DNA of 64,000 nucleotides from Antitrichia curtipendula (lineage: Eukaryota > Streptophyta > Bryopsida > Hypnales > Leucodontaceae). Positions 11,501-21,800 of this stretch are shown here, in pieces (position 1 is the stretch's first letter; the number at the start of each line of letters is the position of its first letter). Location of the stretch: the NCBI GenBank assembly GCA_951230915.1, contig OX579634.1, positions 43,599,570 through 43,663,569 of the forward strand. The letters run 5' to 3'. The position numbers and the translations under genes are program-made. The notes under the pieces are model-generated. The model was not told the origin of the DNA. It made no database searches and was given only the letters and a program-made list of their open reading frames with translations.

Positions 11501-14500
11501 TATGGGCTTGCGGTCCCGCAATGGTGTATGCGTTACTTTTCAGAAATTTACTTTGATGATATTATTATAAAATATGCCGAATATTGGGATTTATGTGGGC
11601 CACGGAGGTACATTTTTTTTGGCATTTTTTTTTTGTGATGTCATTTGAATGTACCTTGCGCTACCGCAAGGTATGTGAACAAGAATGGAAAAAAAAATTG
11701 GGTCTTCAAGTAACTAAATTTAGGCCACTTTTTTCTTCAGTTTTTTTTGGGGAACTCTTGTAGAACTGCTTGCGTCACCGCAAGCAATGAATGGGATGAA
11801 TCCTGGCATCCACTTCTCGTTGAATATGTTCAATTATGGTAATAGATTAGAAAGTTCTTGTGGTAACGTTACGGGGTCAACTGAGGGTCATTCTTGAATT
11901 CTGGAGAATGCTCATATATTAGAAAGTTGTTTTCAATTGTTTTGTGGTATTACCCACACAGAAGCATCACTGATTTCCAGAATTTGTTGGAGCAGACGCC
12001 ATCTTCTGAGCCATCAGATGTTGGAGCACTTGGTGAAGCTTCTACGGAAGTGGTGAGCCATTTCATTTTTATTTTTGACTACTATACTAATTCTTTAGTT
12101 CTATGTGTTGTGGAGTTTTTATGAAATTAAATTAAACTATCAATGTTAATGGTATTGAGTACAGGACATGAATGCTCTTGATGCTAGATTTCAAAGCTAC
12201 ATGCAAAGTGGACGTGATCCCGCTCCACCGCCGGTAAGCTTGGATGAGATTTTGGACGCAATAGACAGATTTTTCGACTTCAAAGAGTCTGGCAATAGTA
12301 AGGGCCCTGTGGTTTGGATCCATGGGCCAAGGATATCTCCGTCCAACAGTGATACAGAGTGTAGTAGTGAGGATGAGCCGTCGATGACTCATTGCTCTTC
12401 AAACAATGACTGCACCTAAGTAGAGGTCATTTCTACGGTATTGACGTAGTGTGCATATAATATGACACATACTTTGAATTAAGCAATATTGATCATGTAA
12501 AATCTTTTGGGTTAATTAGGAGACCATTTTTTTTATTGATCACATAATATCTTCTTGCAAATGATGGGCCATGTCATGTATATTGGTTTAGAATTACATA
12601 TTTTGGTTCTGCAATTTTGTTTACGTATTTTTGAAGTACCTTCTAATGTTTTTGTAAATTGTACAAGTATGAATTTATATTCTTGACTTCAATGCAGGAT
12701 CCAAATACACCAGTCCCTACACAGCTGACTCAATCACCAACATCATCAAAATCAAGGGAGTCGGAGCAACCGGAGATTGAACATGTTGCTAGTGGAGATG
12801 AAGTGGTCAGTGAAGAGGATGACGAGACAACTGACCAACATGACGATGTTGAGGACGACATTCGACGGCAACAGAAAGTGGATTCAATTGCAACTATCAA
12901 TAGTCTACGCTTCAAGCCTACCCCCTATCCCGCATGCGCATTCCGTTGTGTCTATTGACGCCAATGCCCATGGTCAGGCCAACTTTAACATGTGATCTCA
13001 CGAAATTGGAGCAAGAATTCGTGCATGGATATCGTGATGGAGCATGTGTCTTTTATGTCTCTACGACGGACGAGAGCGGTGCCCCTCACATTATGACAAC
13101 AGAAGAGAGGTCTTCATTGAGTTCATTCTGGAAATCAGAAGTAACAAAATTTGATTCTTTCCTTGATCACGAACCGGAGCTGCGTCGGCTGAAGAATTTA
13201 AAATTCTTCATATGTGATGGTAATCATCGTCACATTGCCTGGATGTCTCACATCCAGAGGCTCCATAGCGAAGATCCTAATTGGCATATAAGTGTCGACA
13301 GTATTCTTCTGGAGACAAAAGGGCGTACTGGTGCTGTCATGCAAGCAATGCACAACATCAACAAGTAAGTGCACTTTGTACTTTATATTTTTATATATTT
13401 GACAATTGTAAGAAGTTCTTTATTATTTATAAATCTTGTTTGATTTGTCTACAGGCATACAGAAGACTCTCATATTAAAACAAAATTAGTGCACACGTTG
13501 TACCAAATCCAGAAGTACGGAGTGATGCCAGTACAGGAGTTTAAAGAGTTGCTCAGTGATTCAGAATACGCTAAGTGCCTTCAGAATACGAAGAAGACTT
13601 GGTACTCAATGTCACTAGAATTTTTCACTTCGTTCATCTTTCGAGTATGTATTTCAGAATCATCATTCCATATTTTCTACTTCGTTATCTACGTGATGAC
13701 AATATACTTTCAGTTGTTTGGAATTTATAATGTATAATGTGGATTCATGCAGCATGAAATTGCCGTAGCGGCCGACGCGGCTGTGAGGGTGTATCACGAG
13801 TGTAATCCGGAGGGAGAAGTGAATGAAGCTGGTGCAGTGGCAGCAATGCGAAAATGATCAAAGGATAAAACCTCGACTTTGTATTACAAACTAGCAAAAA
13901 TGGTGGCCGTTGCAAATCCCAGCTTCGGTCTTCACTGGCTTGAAGAAGTAAGGGTTTTCTTCTATTAAATCATTTTTGACTATCAAATTCATTTTCAGTG
14001 TTGTATGTCCATTCTTGATTTTCATAATTTTGAATTATTGAATTCTCTTGGAATTACAGATTGAGCGGCATTGGAGTTTGAATATTGAGCCAGAGATGAC
14101 TCTTGATAAACTACAACTCATCTCAAACTCCAGTGCAGAAGCTCAATTCAAACTGCGATGGTTGAAGTGGTGGAACTTGTCCACTCATTCACGCGAAGCG
14201 AGGAGGTTTCCGCCCAAGCCAATGAATGATGACAAACTCACTGCCTTTCTTCACAAGGCAGTGTGGTGGGCTGGAGTAAGCCCATCGATCCATTTCATTT
14301 GTACTTCACTATTTATGCAAGATTTATCATATTCAGAACTCTTAATAATATCCTGTGTATGTTCTTGCAGATTGAAGATGCAGTGGTTGATGCTGTTGAC
14401 ATGATTATCTGTAGGGACAATTTGACAATTGATATGCAAACTTCCCTAGAGCCTGAGAGTGTGGCAGATTATGTCGAAGGATGGCGCATGAAGATTTGGG

Positions 14501-16874
14501 ATCAAGCTTTTCACAGCGATTTGACTGGGAAGGGTCATTTCAAGAAGGGAGACACATTTAAGAAATTCAGTGGTGTTGACAATGTGATCAAACAAGTTGT
14601 CTTCAGGTACAATTAGTTATTTTTCACTTTAAATTTTTGGTTTCAAATATTTCATTGGATGTGACTGCGCTTTCTCATTCATTTGAATTATATTTGCCAG
14701 GTATTTCAAGTTGGAGCTATACAACAAGAAAGCCATCTCCAAACATGACTTGCCTCCATTCTTGTCCACGTGGGTTGATCGAGGATCTTCTGAGTGCATG
14801 TTCTCCCTCAACCAGTTGAAGACTTGGACTACTGCACATTTAAATGGATGTGGATGGTATCTCGAATGCGAACCAACTTTTACAGCGCCTTCGGAGGTTG
14901 CACTCAGGCAAAGCCTTCAATCGGTAGGCATTGAAGATGTTGAGTTGGAAGAGTATGCAGGCTTGGAAGAGTCTGCAAAGCAAAGAGCTATTATGAGGCG
15001 CCAAGAGGAAGACCAAAAGAAAGAGGAGAAATTGGTGAAGGATGCAGAGAAGGCAAGTGCAAGGGAGGCGGAGAAGAAGATGAAGGCTGCTACGAAGGCC
15101 GCAGAGAAGGAGGCTCAGAACCTCCTCAAAGGGAAGAAGGCCATAGTCACACCAACTACAACAGAGGTTGATGCAGCATCAGTGGACAATACATCAGCAG
15201 TTCAGGTTCCACCAACAACAGTTACATTTCAAGCCTCACCTTATAATTTGCTCACTGAAGAAGTGATCACACGTGGACCTCTTCCAACTTCTACAGACGA
15301 ACATTCTCTTGTTACAGTGGCGGAGTTCATTTTGAATTCAACAGTGGAGGCAGTCATTGAAGGCATGAATGGTGCAGCTCCAACTGATTACACGCGCATC
15401 TTAGACTTCTGTCAAAAGGTATATTATTGTTCATGGAATATGACAACACGTGTGAATTTTTTTGGGCACATAGTCATTTTCATTGAACTTACAAGATATA
15501 TTTGTTTGTGTATAGAATGCTTCACATCGTAGTAGAGCCTATCGTGGAGTGGTCGACAAGCACCCCGGCTTTGATTTGATTTTTATAGACATGCCGGAGG
15601 GTCTTCCTGTCCCTGGCGTCAGTGACCCTGAATCGAGCATTCCACTATGGAATGCTCTTCCAGACGCTTGGTTGCAGCCGATTTTTGACATCGCAGATAA
15701 TCATCTACATGATGATGGAGCCCTCATCATCATGCACCCTCAACGTGCAACAGCAAAGAAGACAATCCTTCAACATTCAGGGGCATATTCTTTCAAGAAG
15801 AAAAAAGACTGGTGGGGTATGAACAGACTTTACTTATCACATCCCTCAAATGTGGGAGAACCGGTAAGTAACTTGCTTCTTTCTTGTATTCCTTGATGAA
15901 CCTATAAGTTCTGTTGTTTTTATGAACAATAGCAATATTAACTTTAAATGTTGTGCAGACTTTGCGGTTTGGGATTACACTTCTGGTAAAGAACCTTGTA
16001 TACGTGCCACCTTCAAAGTTTGACTTCCAACAAGTCCCTCATCTGAAGTTCCGCGGTGTCGATGTCGATCGCGATGATATTTTGCAGAATTTTATGTCCA
16101 CTGAAGACTTGGCTATGAATGGCAACCGTCCGTGGCGTGGTCCTCGTCAGAAGAGTCATTCACTGCTGAACATGTTGATTGAAACTTGTACCTTGCCAGG
16201 AGACGTTATACTTGATGCGACAGCCACAACAGGTTTGCTTCTTATTTGTATTGAATGCAATTGAAAGTTTTATGTTCATATATTATATATAATGTAGTAA
16301 CATTGTTTGAATTATAATTTATGATTTTGATGCAGGTGCTTCGATCCATGCATGCCGTTCTTGCGGTCGTCACATTATTGCTCTTGAGGGAGATGAGGGC
16401 TTATTCAAGGCCATATTAGCTCCACTGGTACGTCCTTCAGCATCTGCTGCAGTGACTGTGATACCAACGGTCCAGGATTTGGACGATTCTGATGAAGAGA
16501 TTCAAGTCTTGGAACCCATTCAGAAGAAATCCCGATTCAGTACGTAAGTCAACCTTAGACTTCTCATTTGATTATAACTTCAATTCAAATTATTGCTTTA
16601 CTAAGTTGTTTTATTTTTCTCTTGTAGATCTGTAACGGGGAACTCGAAGTTGCACTTGCCATTCTTTGGTAGACCAAACTTCTTACCAAGTCCGGAGAAG
16701 TCTTTTGACTTGCCAGTTTATGCTGAGGGCTTGGCTGAAGCGTTCAAAGTTTACGGCAGTAGTCGTAGTTCACCCCGTCATCGACGGATAGACCCCCGTA
16801 TTCTAGATTTTTTAGATGTCGAGGCAGTCTCTTCGGATGCGGAGTCAGTTTCTGATTCTTCCAATAGTACCTAA
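8586..16874 (+). CDS. ParB-like / beta-class DNA amino-methyltransferase-like protein, multi-exon
   Basis: Proposed exons: 8586-8690, 11981-12052, 12165-12233, 12698-~12930, ~12934-13364, 13455-13644, 13753-13947, 14060-14275, 14371-14606, 14701-15418, 15516-15863, 15959-16232, 16336-16543, 16628-16874. Phases agree from 13364 on. Order of parts: basic N-terminus; acidic linker; ParB/Srx-like core with FFICDGNHRHIAWM (13202-13246); helical middle; Lys/Glu coiled coil (14980-15140); methyltransferase-like fold. The fold shows motif IV as DLIFIDMPEG (15573-15602), a strand GALIIMHP, then motif X-like KSHSLLNMLIE, motif I-like PGDVILDATATTG and motif II-like IIALEGDE. This IV...X-I-II order is that of beta-class N6-adenine/N4-cytosine methyltransferases. 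DPPY is replaced by DMPE, so normal catalysis is doubtful. Defects: an apparent frameshift near 12910-12940 and an in-frame TGA at 13855-13857. The ~3.3-kb first intron holds a palindrome array. Confidence 0.8.
8778..11783. repeat. Array of 13 dispersed 14-bp GC-rich palindromes, TTGCG-NNN-CCGCAA
   Basis: Copies start at 8778, 8848, 8930, 9173, 9397 and 11203 (centre GTA), 9961, 10063, 10157 and 10603 (GCA), 11508 (GTC), 11656 (CTA) and 11770 (TCA). The outer bases TTGCG and CCGCAA never vary while the centre does, and several copies extend to CTTGCG...CGCAAG. Spacing is irregular (70-600 bp). All lie in the first long intron of the ParB-methyltransferase gene, in otherwise AT-rich DNA. No full copy was found elsewhere in the window. 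Constant arms around a free centre suggest selection for a hairpin or a dimeric protein site, or a mobile GC cluster. Confidence 0.9.
9095..9542. repeat. 224-bp direct tandem duplication
   Basis: The segment from 'cccagaagctggtggtac' (9095) to 'ttcaccgaaga' is repeated almost exactly from 9319. Each copy includes one TTGCGGTACCGCAA palindrome (9173 and 9397) and a looser 'ctgtaccacaaat' relative. The near identity means the duplication is recent. Confidence 0.9.
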
Positions 16875-17164
16875 TTTGGAGATGTTTAATTTAAGTTGGA
16901 TTGGATTGGATTTGAAGTCTCGGATTAGGATTTATGTATTTCAATACAATGCCTTTGTGACTGGCATTGTTATCTATTGCATTCTCTCCCTATTACTTTC
17001 AATAGTTTTCAAAGTCCTTGAATGTGGCAAATTTTTTTTTTTTTTTTTTTGTATTGTATATTATAAATTTATTTGACTAAAATTTAAACAATTCTCATAA
17101 AAATAAGTTCAAGATTACTTGGATCATTACTATCTTCTAGTGAATCCAAAATTGAATAAATCTT

Positions 17165-17293
17165 TCGTAATACCTTCAACCCTAAATCCACGGTCATAGG
17201 TCCACGGTCATAGGTAATCCATCCAAAAAACGACAGGCTCATAAGCTCATAGGCTCATGGGCTCAAGCTCATAGGCTCACATACTAGCAACCC
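17165..17293 (-). repeat. Right terminal region of the MULE
   Basis: Read on the minus strand it begins GGGTTGCTAGTATGTGAGCC and continues with repeated CTATGAGC / GTGAGC words, then 'cctatgaccgtgg' twice. It mirrors the left terminal region at 757-1125 and is closely related to the terminus near 40916. It lies about 300 bp beyond the stop codon of the ParB-methyltransferase gene. Confidence 0.75.
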
Positions 17294-17305
17294 TGTCTAC
17301 ATATA
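17294..17305. repeat. Right target-site duplication of the large MULE
   Basis: TGTCTACATATA, identical to 745-756. On the minus strand it encodes part of the copia YVD motif, whose remaining codons continue at 744 after removal of the MULE. Confidence 0.85.
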
Positions 17306-18113
17306 AAGCTAAAATGACATATGACTCTCCCTAGCTCCCTCTTTATGTAGACGTTGGTATCTACATGACTTTGTATAAATTTTTGAACTTGAATAAGGGA
17401 GGAATTGATCTTATGATGCCATACTCGTTGAGATTATTTTAGACCGTATAACCCTTTGGCTAGTAAACATACTAAATGTTCTTGACTATCAACTATATAA
17501 CCCTTTGGTTGATCCATGAAAATGATTTCTATTAAGTCTTCGTTTAGGAAAGTTGTTATGACATTCATTTGGTGGATTTCTAAATTGAGTATAGCTGCTA
17601 TAGCAAAAAGAAAACGAAGGGTAGTGATTTTGACTACGGGTGAAAATCTATCATGGTAGTCAACTCTTTTTATTTGTAAATAACCTTTTGCTACAAGTCT
17701 AGCTTTATAGCGATCAATTTGGCCATTAGCTTTATATTTAATTTTAAAGAGCCACTTACAACCCACAGTTTTACAATCGGGAGGTGGTTTGGTAAGGGTC
17801 CACATCCTATTTTTTAATAAAGATGAATACTCAGCATCTATGGCTTCTTGCCATTCATGCGCATTTGGACCACTCAATGCTTCTTGGACGGTTTGGGGTT
17901 CTGTACCTTTAGTAAAAACTAGTTCTTTGGTGAAGACAATCCAAAGAATCAATCAATCGCTAGGATGGACGTCTTTCTCTTGTAGATCTTTGTAATGAAG
18001 GGGGGGACTCCGCATGGTCATCTTGCAAAACTTCTTCTTCTGGCCATCAGAGAGCTCTGATTCGGAATTGTAATATTCCACATCATTAGAATCAGAGCCT
18101 TAATTTATAGCTT
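17306..18113 (-). pseudogene. copia polyprotein fragment: linker and first part of reverse transcriptase
   Basis: Minus-strand translation gives the Ser/Arg-rich linker after integrase (with frameshifts near 17950-18060) and the start of a copia reverse transcriptase. Blocks such as EALSGPNAHEWQEAI, WLFKIKYKANG, YKARLVAKGY and FSPVVK are visible. A stop follows GLYGLK near 17434, and the YVD motif lies at the left border. The fragment is the direct upstream continuation of 1-756 and lies between the CACTA MITE and the MULE. Confidence 0.88.
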
Positions 18114-18763
18114 CACTAGAAGAAAAACGTGTCCGCTACAACCGGCTAACAGCGACTAAATGTCCTATGCAACTATCCTACGACTGTAATCCTCTCTATT
18201 TGCACCAAATTTGACAACTAGGTTGTTTAGTCGCAAAGTTGTCGTAGAATGAAGTGTAGGGTTACAAGATTGTAATGAAGTGTAGGATTACATAATTCCC
18301 TAAACCAATGAAATCTTTTGGATTTAAATATCTAAAATCTAAAATAGAATTTAGATTTGTAATATCCAAATCTACAAATCATTAAGATTAGAATTTTAAA
18401 ATCTACAAATCTACAAGTTGCAAACAAGTTACAAACAAGTCGCAAATGAGTCTCTAACAAGTCGCAATGGAGTCACAGATAAGTCGCAAACAAGTCGCAC
18501 AATTCATCGATTGAAATATTGAATAACCAATGTCACGTGGCATCGAGTATACATAAGCGACCACGCCAGAAAAGGTCGTCGACGAAGTTCAAACTACGCT
18601 GCTGGATGAAAAACAGATTCACTTCATTTTGTGACTCTAATTTTCCATGCGACTTGTCCACTGCAACTACGGACCTCTAGATTCTCACCTGTCACAAATT
18701 AGTCACACAACTCAAAAAGTAGTTGCTCTTTGCAATCGCAAAACCCCTTATTTTCTTCTAGTG
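18114..18763. mobile_element. CACTA-type MITE, 650 bp
   Basis: Begins CACTAGAAGAAAA and ends with the complement (TTTTCTTCTAGTG). A 3-bp target duplication CTT flanks it at 18111-18113 and 18764-18766. Subterminal repeats of 'aagtcgcaaa' (18400-18500) are frequent. It interrupts the copia polyprotein just after the integrase C-terminal region. Related sequence lies near 26000-27033 and 52250-52660. Confidence 0.9.
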
Positions 18764-20106
18764 CTTGTTCTTCTTCCAACAATAAAGGGTGTAGGTCAAT
18801 GAATGTGTCCATTTCCAATGGTTGGACTCCCCCTTGATCTTGAATGTCTTCATTAAATGCTACATTACAACTAATAATGACAGGTTTTGTTACAAAATTA
18901 TATAGATGATATCCCTTAACATTCTCATCGTACCCAATTAAAGTGCACTCAAGGGTTTTTGAATCTAATTTGCTTCTCTTCTCTGTTGGAATATGTGAAT
19001 AGGCTTTACTTCCAAAAACTCGTAGGTGAATTATTCTAGGTTTTTTACCTGTCCATACTTCTTCAGGGGGGGGGGGGGGGGGGGGTATTTTTAAGGGAGG
19101 AAGTAAATAACCTATTTTGTAAGTATACAACTGTAGATACCGCTTCAACCCAAAAAATGTTAGGAAGCTTAGCATTTGACAACATACTGCAAACACACTC
19201 CATTATAGTGCGGTTTTTATGCTCGGCTACTCTATTTTGTTCAAGGGTGTAGGGAACAGTTGTTTGTCTAGCTATACCATTATCTAAACAAAACTTCTTA
19301 AACTCTCCCGACATGTACTCTCCACCATTGTCTGTTCTTAACAATTTTATTCTTTTGTCTGTTTGTAGTTCTACCATTGCTTTATAAGATTTAAATGCTT
19401 CTAAGGCTTCTCCTTTTGTCTTTAAAAATGTCACCACAAATTTTTGAGAGAAGTCATCTATGAACGTAACAAAGTATTTTGCACCTCCATGGGAAAAAGT
19501 TTGAATAGGACCACATAAATCTGAGTGGACTATTTCTAATAGTTGTGTAGCTTGCCGCCCTCCTTGCTTGGAAAATTTCTTACAACTTTGTTTTCCATCT
19601 AAACAACTCTTGCATAAAGGCATTTCAAAATTTGGGTTTTTAATTTGGAGCCCATGTACTAATCCTTCTTCATACATTACTTTAAGTTTGTGCAAATTGG
19701 GATGACCTAATCTTTTGTGCCATAACTCTGCATCGGTAGAGTTTGAGTTGCTTACAACATGTGACAAGCTATGGTTGTAAATATGGAAGGTACCTAATTC
19801 ATATAGGTTACCTACTCTTTTTCTTGAGGTAATTAAAATTTCACTCTCTTTGTCTTTTATTAGACATGAATCTGTTGTAAACTCTATCCGGTAGCCAACA
19901 TCTATTACTCTACTGATGGACATCAAACTCTTTTTCAAAGCTAGTATGTGTAGGACATTTTCTATTGTCCTATCTTCACCATTATCAAGGATAATCATGA
20001 TGATCCCTTGACCTTCAATGTCATGACTTGAATTATCTCCTAAATATATTTTATCTTTTGTATAAAGCTTGGTATATGGAACAAACCACTCAAAGTTTGG
20101 CGTCAT
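18764..20106 (-). pseudogene. copia polyprotein fragment: GAG-pre-integrase and integrase
   Basis: The minus strand reads a protease-like start, the GAG-pre-integrase block LWHKRLGHPNLHKL with CKSCLDGKQ zinc ligands, then an integrase core with HSDLCGP, RTDNGGEY and EQNRVAEHKNRT supplying the D,D,E residues. Downstream come the integrase C-terminal blocks FGSKAYSHIP and GYDENVKGYHLYN. A run of 20 G at 19066-19085 shifts the frame between the core and the C-terminal part. The region ends at the CACTA MITE. Confidence 0.92.
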
Positions 20107-20639
20107 ATGTTGTGTTGCACCGGAGACTTGTCACTTGGTGTGTCTTCTACTACCAGTGCCACCGTAAACAATTTAGTATTTAGAGCACTATTGGCTTGAT
20201 GACTTGATTTCGCCTTTTCTTCTTGAATGCGAATCCTACAATCTTTGATATGGTGATTGGGCTTGCCACAATGAAAACAATTTTGGTTCTTTTTTAATTG
20301 AGGGATTTTGTCAGTAGGGTCAAATTTCCTTTTTGGAAACTTTGTATTTCCCCTAAATGGTTTTTTATTCAAGTATAAGGCTTGAGGTTTCTCCTCATTT
20401 ACCTTCCTTTTAGACTTTCTTCTTATTTCTTCTTGTAATAAGAGACTTGTCACACTTTCTAGTGTTAAATTAGATTGACCACTTATAGAAACGACTAGCA
20501 CCTTGTAAGACTTTGGCAAAGAGCCTAAAAGTATAATGGCACTATCATTGTCACTTATATTAATTCCCGTACTTGCTAAATTATCAATTAAGGTACGGAA
20601 TGTATTAATATGATTTGCTATTGTATCTTCTTCGGACAT
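20103..20639 (-). pseudogene. copia Gag fragment with CCHC zinc knuckle
   Basis: A 178-residue open frame of the UBN2 / copia Gag type: helical blocks TFRTLIDNLAS and LLGSLPKSYK followed by a basic stretch and a CCHC knuckle CFHCGKPNHHIKDC. Its end overlaps the start of the integrase part in another frame by a few bases. The N-terminal part of Gag continues to the right, where the MITE at 20752-20953 interrupts it ('TWDTLAKIY'-like coding around 20690-20720). Confidence 0.88.
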
Positions 20640-20751
20640 TTTAATGCATATAATTGCCTATTGTAATACATTTTGGTTTGAGCATAGGAAGTTTTGTATA
20701 TTTTTGCTAATGTATCCCATACATCTTTTGCCGTTTTACATTTATTTACAT

Positions 20752-20953
20752 CACTAGAAGAAACCTATGTTTTTTTTTACGCATTATTTTAGACATAAAC
20801 TTTTTTTATGTTACAACTTATATTAAAACTAACATCTAAATTCTATTTTGATGTCAAAACTAGCATCTTAATGTTATGCTTGATGTTATTGTTAACAAAA
20901 AAAAAGTGGACGTCTAAAAAAATGCATCAAAAAAACACAATTTTCTTCTAGTG
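20752..20953. mobile_element. CACTA-type MITE, 202 bp
   Basis: Ends CACTAGAAGAAA / TTTTCTTCTAGTG, with the 3-bp target duplication CAT at 20749-20751 and 20954-20956. It shares termini with the MITE at 18114-18763 but has a different, A/T-rich interior with inverted segments. It inserted into the Gag region of the copia element. Confidence 0.88.
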
Positions 20954-21480
20954 CATGTGACAGTTGAGCATCTCTCAAAGCAAGTAAGATATTTGCTCTT
21001 GCCTTACTATCTTTCTTATCCTATGTGCGTTGATTTGTTGGAGTCGTTGGCCGCACTTCCAAGCCATTTGCATATCCAAACAAATCTTTATCCAACAACA
21101 CCATCTCCATCCGTATTTTCCATGTATGGAAATTTACATCATCAAATTGATTAATTTGACGCATATCAATAGATGACAACGACATGATATTCTATCTTTT
21201 GTTAGAATGAGATAGATGATTTTAGCAAGAGTACAACCTATTTGCAATGATCATGCTTAATTTTCACTCAAGATTCAAGATTAAATATATGATGAATTTC
21301 ATTATCTTCATTTAATTCTCTTAATCTTTTGGTGAATGCATCTTCTTGTGTAATTTGCAATTGTCTATGGTTCATGACCGGCTCATTTTCTAATGTTATT
21401 TCTATTTGTATGTTTAATGACGGTAATTCTTTTCTATCGTCTTCTTCTTGAACATAACACATCTTGTGCGATCTAACCTC

Positions 21481-21492
21481 GCTCTGATACCA
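21481..21492 (-). other. copia primer-binding site (tRNA-Met)
   Basis: Minus strand reads TGGTATCAGAGC directly after the LTR end. This is the common copia primer site complementary to initiator tRNA-Met. Confidence 0.9.
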
Positions 21493-21717
21493 TGTAAAAT
21501 ATTAGACTACACATGCTAAGACTAGATATATATTAGATGGAAATGATCCTTGTATTTATAAAAGGAAGAATCCCTTTTTATAGTATACCAACGGGTGTAA
21601 CGTTACAAGTCATAAGGCTATATAAAAGGTCACTACCTTTTACTTAGCCTTTGACGTTTTGTGTCAATAGACACGTATTTATATTATCTAAGCTAAATAA
21701 TACACTACATTTCTACA
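21493..21717 (-). repeat. copia 5' LTR, 225 bp
   Basis: On the minus strand it starts TGTAGAAATG and ends TTTTACA, i.e. TG...CA, immediately before the primer-binding site. The partner LTR is outside the window, so divergence and age cannot be read here. Confidence 0.85.
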
Positions 21718-21800
21718 GTTCCCACCACAGTGGCTTGAAGAGTTGGAGTGTGGCGAATGTTGATAGCTAGATGATAGCCATTCTTCTTATGAGAAGCTCG

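Larger units (their letters stand above)
757..17293 (+). mobile_element. 16.5-kb Mutator-like element carrying transposase and a ParB-methyltransferase gene
   Basis: The ends are imperfect inverted repeats: the left contains GCTAGCGTGCGAGCCTA (765-781), the right on the other strand GCTAGTATGTGAGCCTA (14 of 17 match). Subterminal runs of GTGAGC / GAGCTTGTGAGC lie at 765-990 and 17220-17285, and a shared 'cctatgaccgtgg' motif lies near 1100-1125 and 17190-17215. A 9-12 bp target duplication flanks it. Long target duplication plus a MULE/SWIM transposase fits the Mutator superfamily. Cargo: transposase (minus, 2558-6088) and a 14-exon ParB-methyltransferase gene (plus, 8586-16874), placed divergently. 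The very ends are not identical to the base, so the exact terminus is uncertain by a few bases. Confidence 0.82.
1..21717 (-). mobile_element. Ty1/copia LTR retrotransposon, nested-interrupted, 3' end outside window
   Basis: Reading leftwards from 21717 come a 5' LTR, a tRNA-Met primer-binding site, gag with a CCHC knuckle, GAG-pre-integrase plus integrase, reverse transcriptase and RNase H, which is the Ty1/copia order. Only the 5' LTR lies in the window. Three later insertions interrupt it: a MULE at 757-17293 and two CACTA-type MITEs at 18114-18763 and 20752-20953, each with matching target duplications. Frames are also broken by a 20-base G run in the integrase and by stops in the reverse transcriptase. 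The element therefore appears inactive, and is the oldest layer of this nest. Confidence 0.93.

Noticed and set aside
8778..11783. CRISPR-like array (repeated short palindromes with spacers)
   Set aside because: Spacing is irregular (70-600 bp), the repeat is only 14 bp with a variable centre, there are no cas genes, and the context is a spliced plant transposon gene.
13855..13857. TGA read as selenocysteine
   Set aside because: The paralogue has an ordinary Gly at the aligned place, no selenocysteine element was seen, and land plants are not known for such use.
8586..16874. Bacterial or phage contamination as source of the ParB-methyltransferase gene
   Set aside because: The gene has about 13 GT/AG introns, sits between MULE termini inside a plant copia element, and has a decayed paralogue nearby.
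18114..18763. Part of the copia linker coding region
   Set aside because: CACTA termini and the CTT target duplication define it as a separate insertion.
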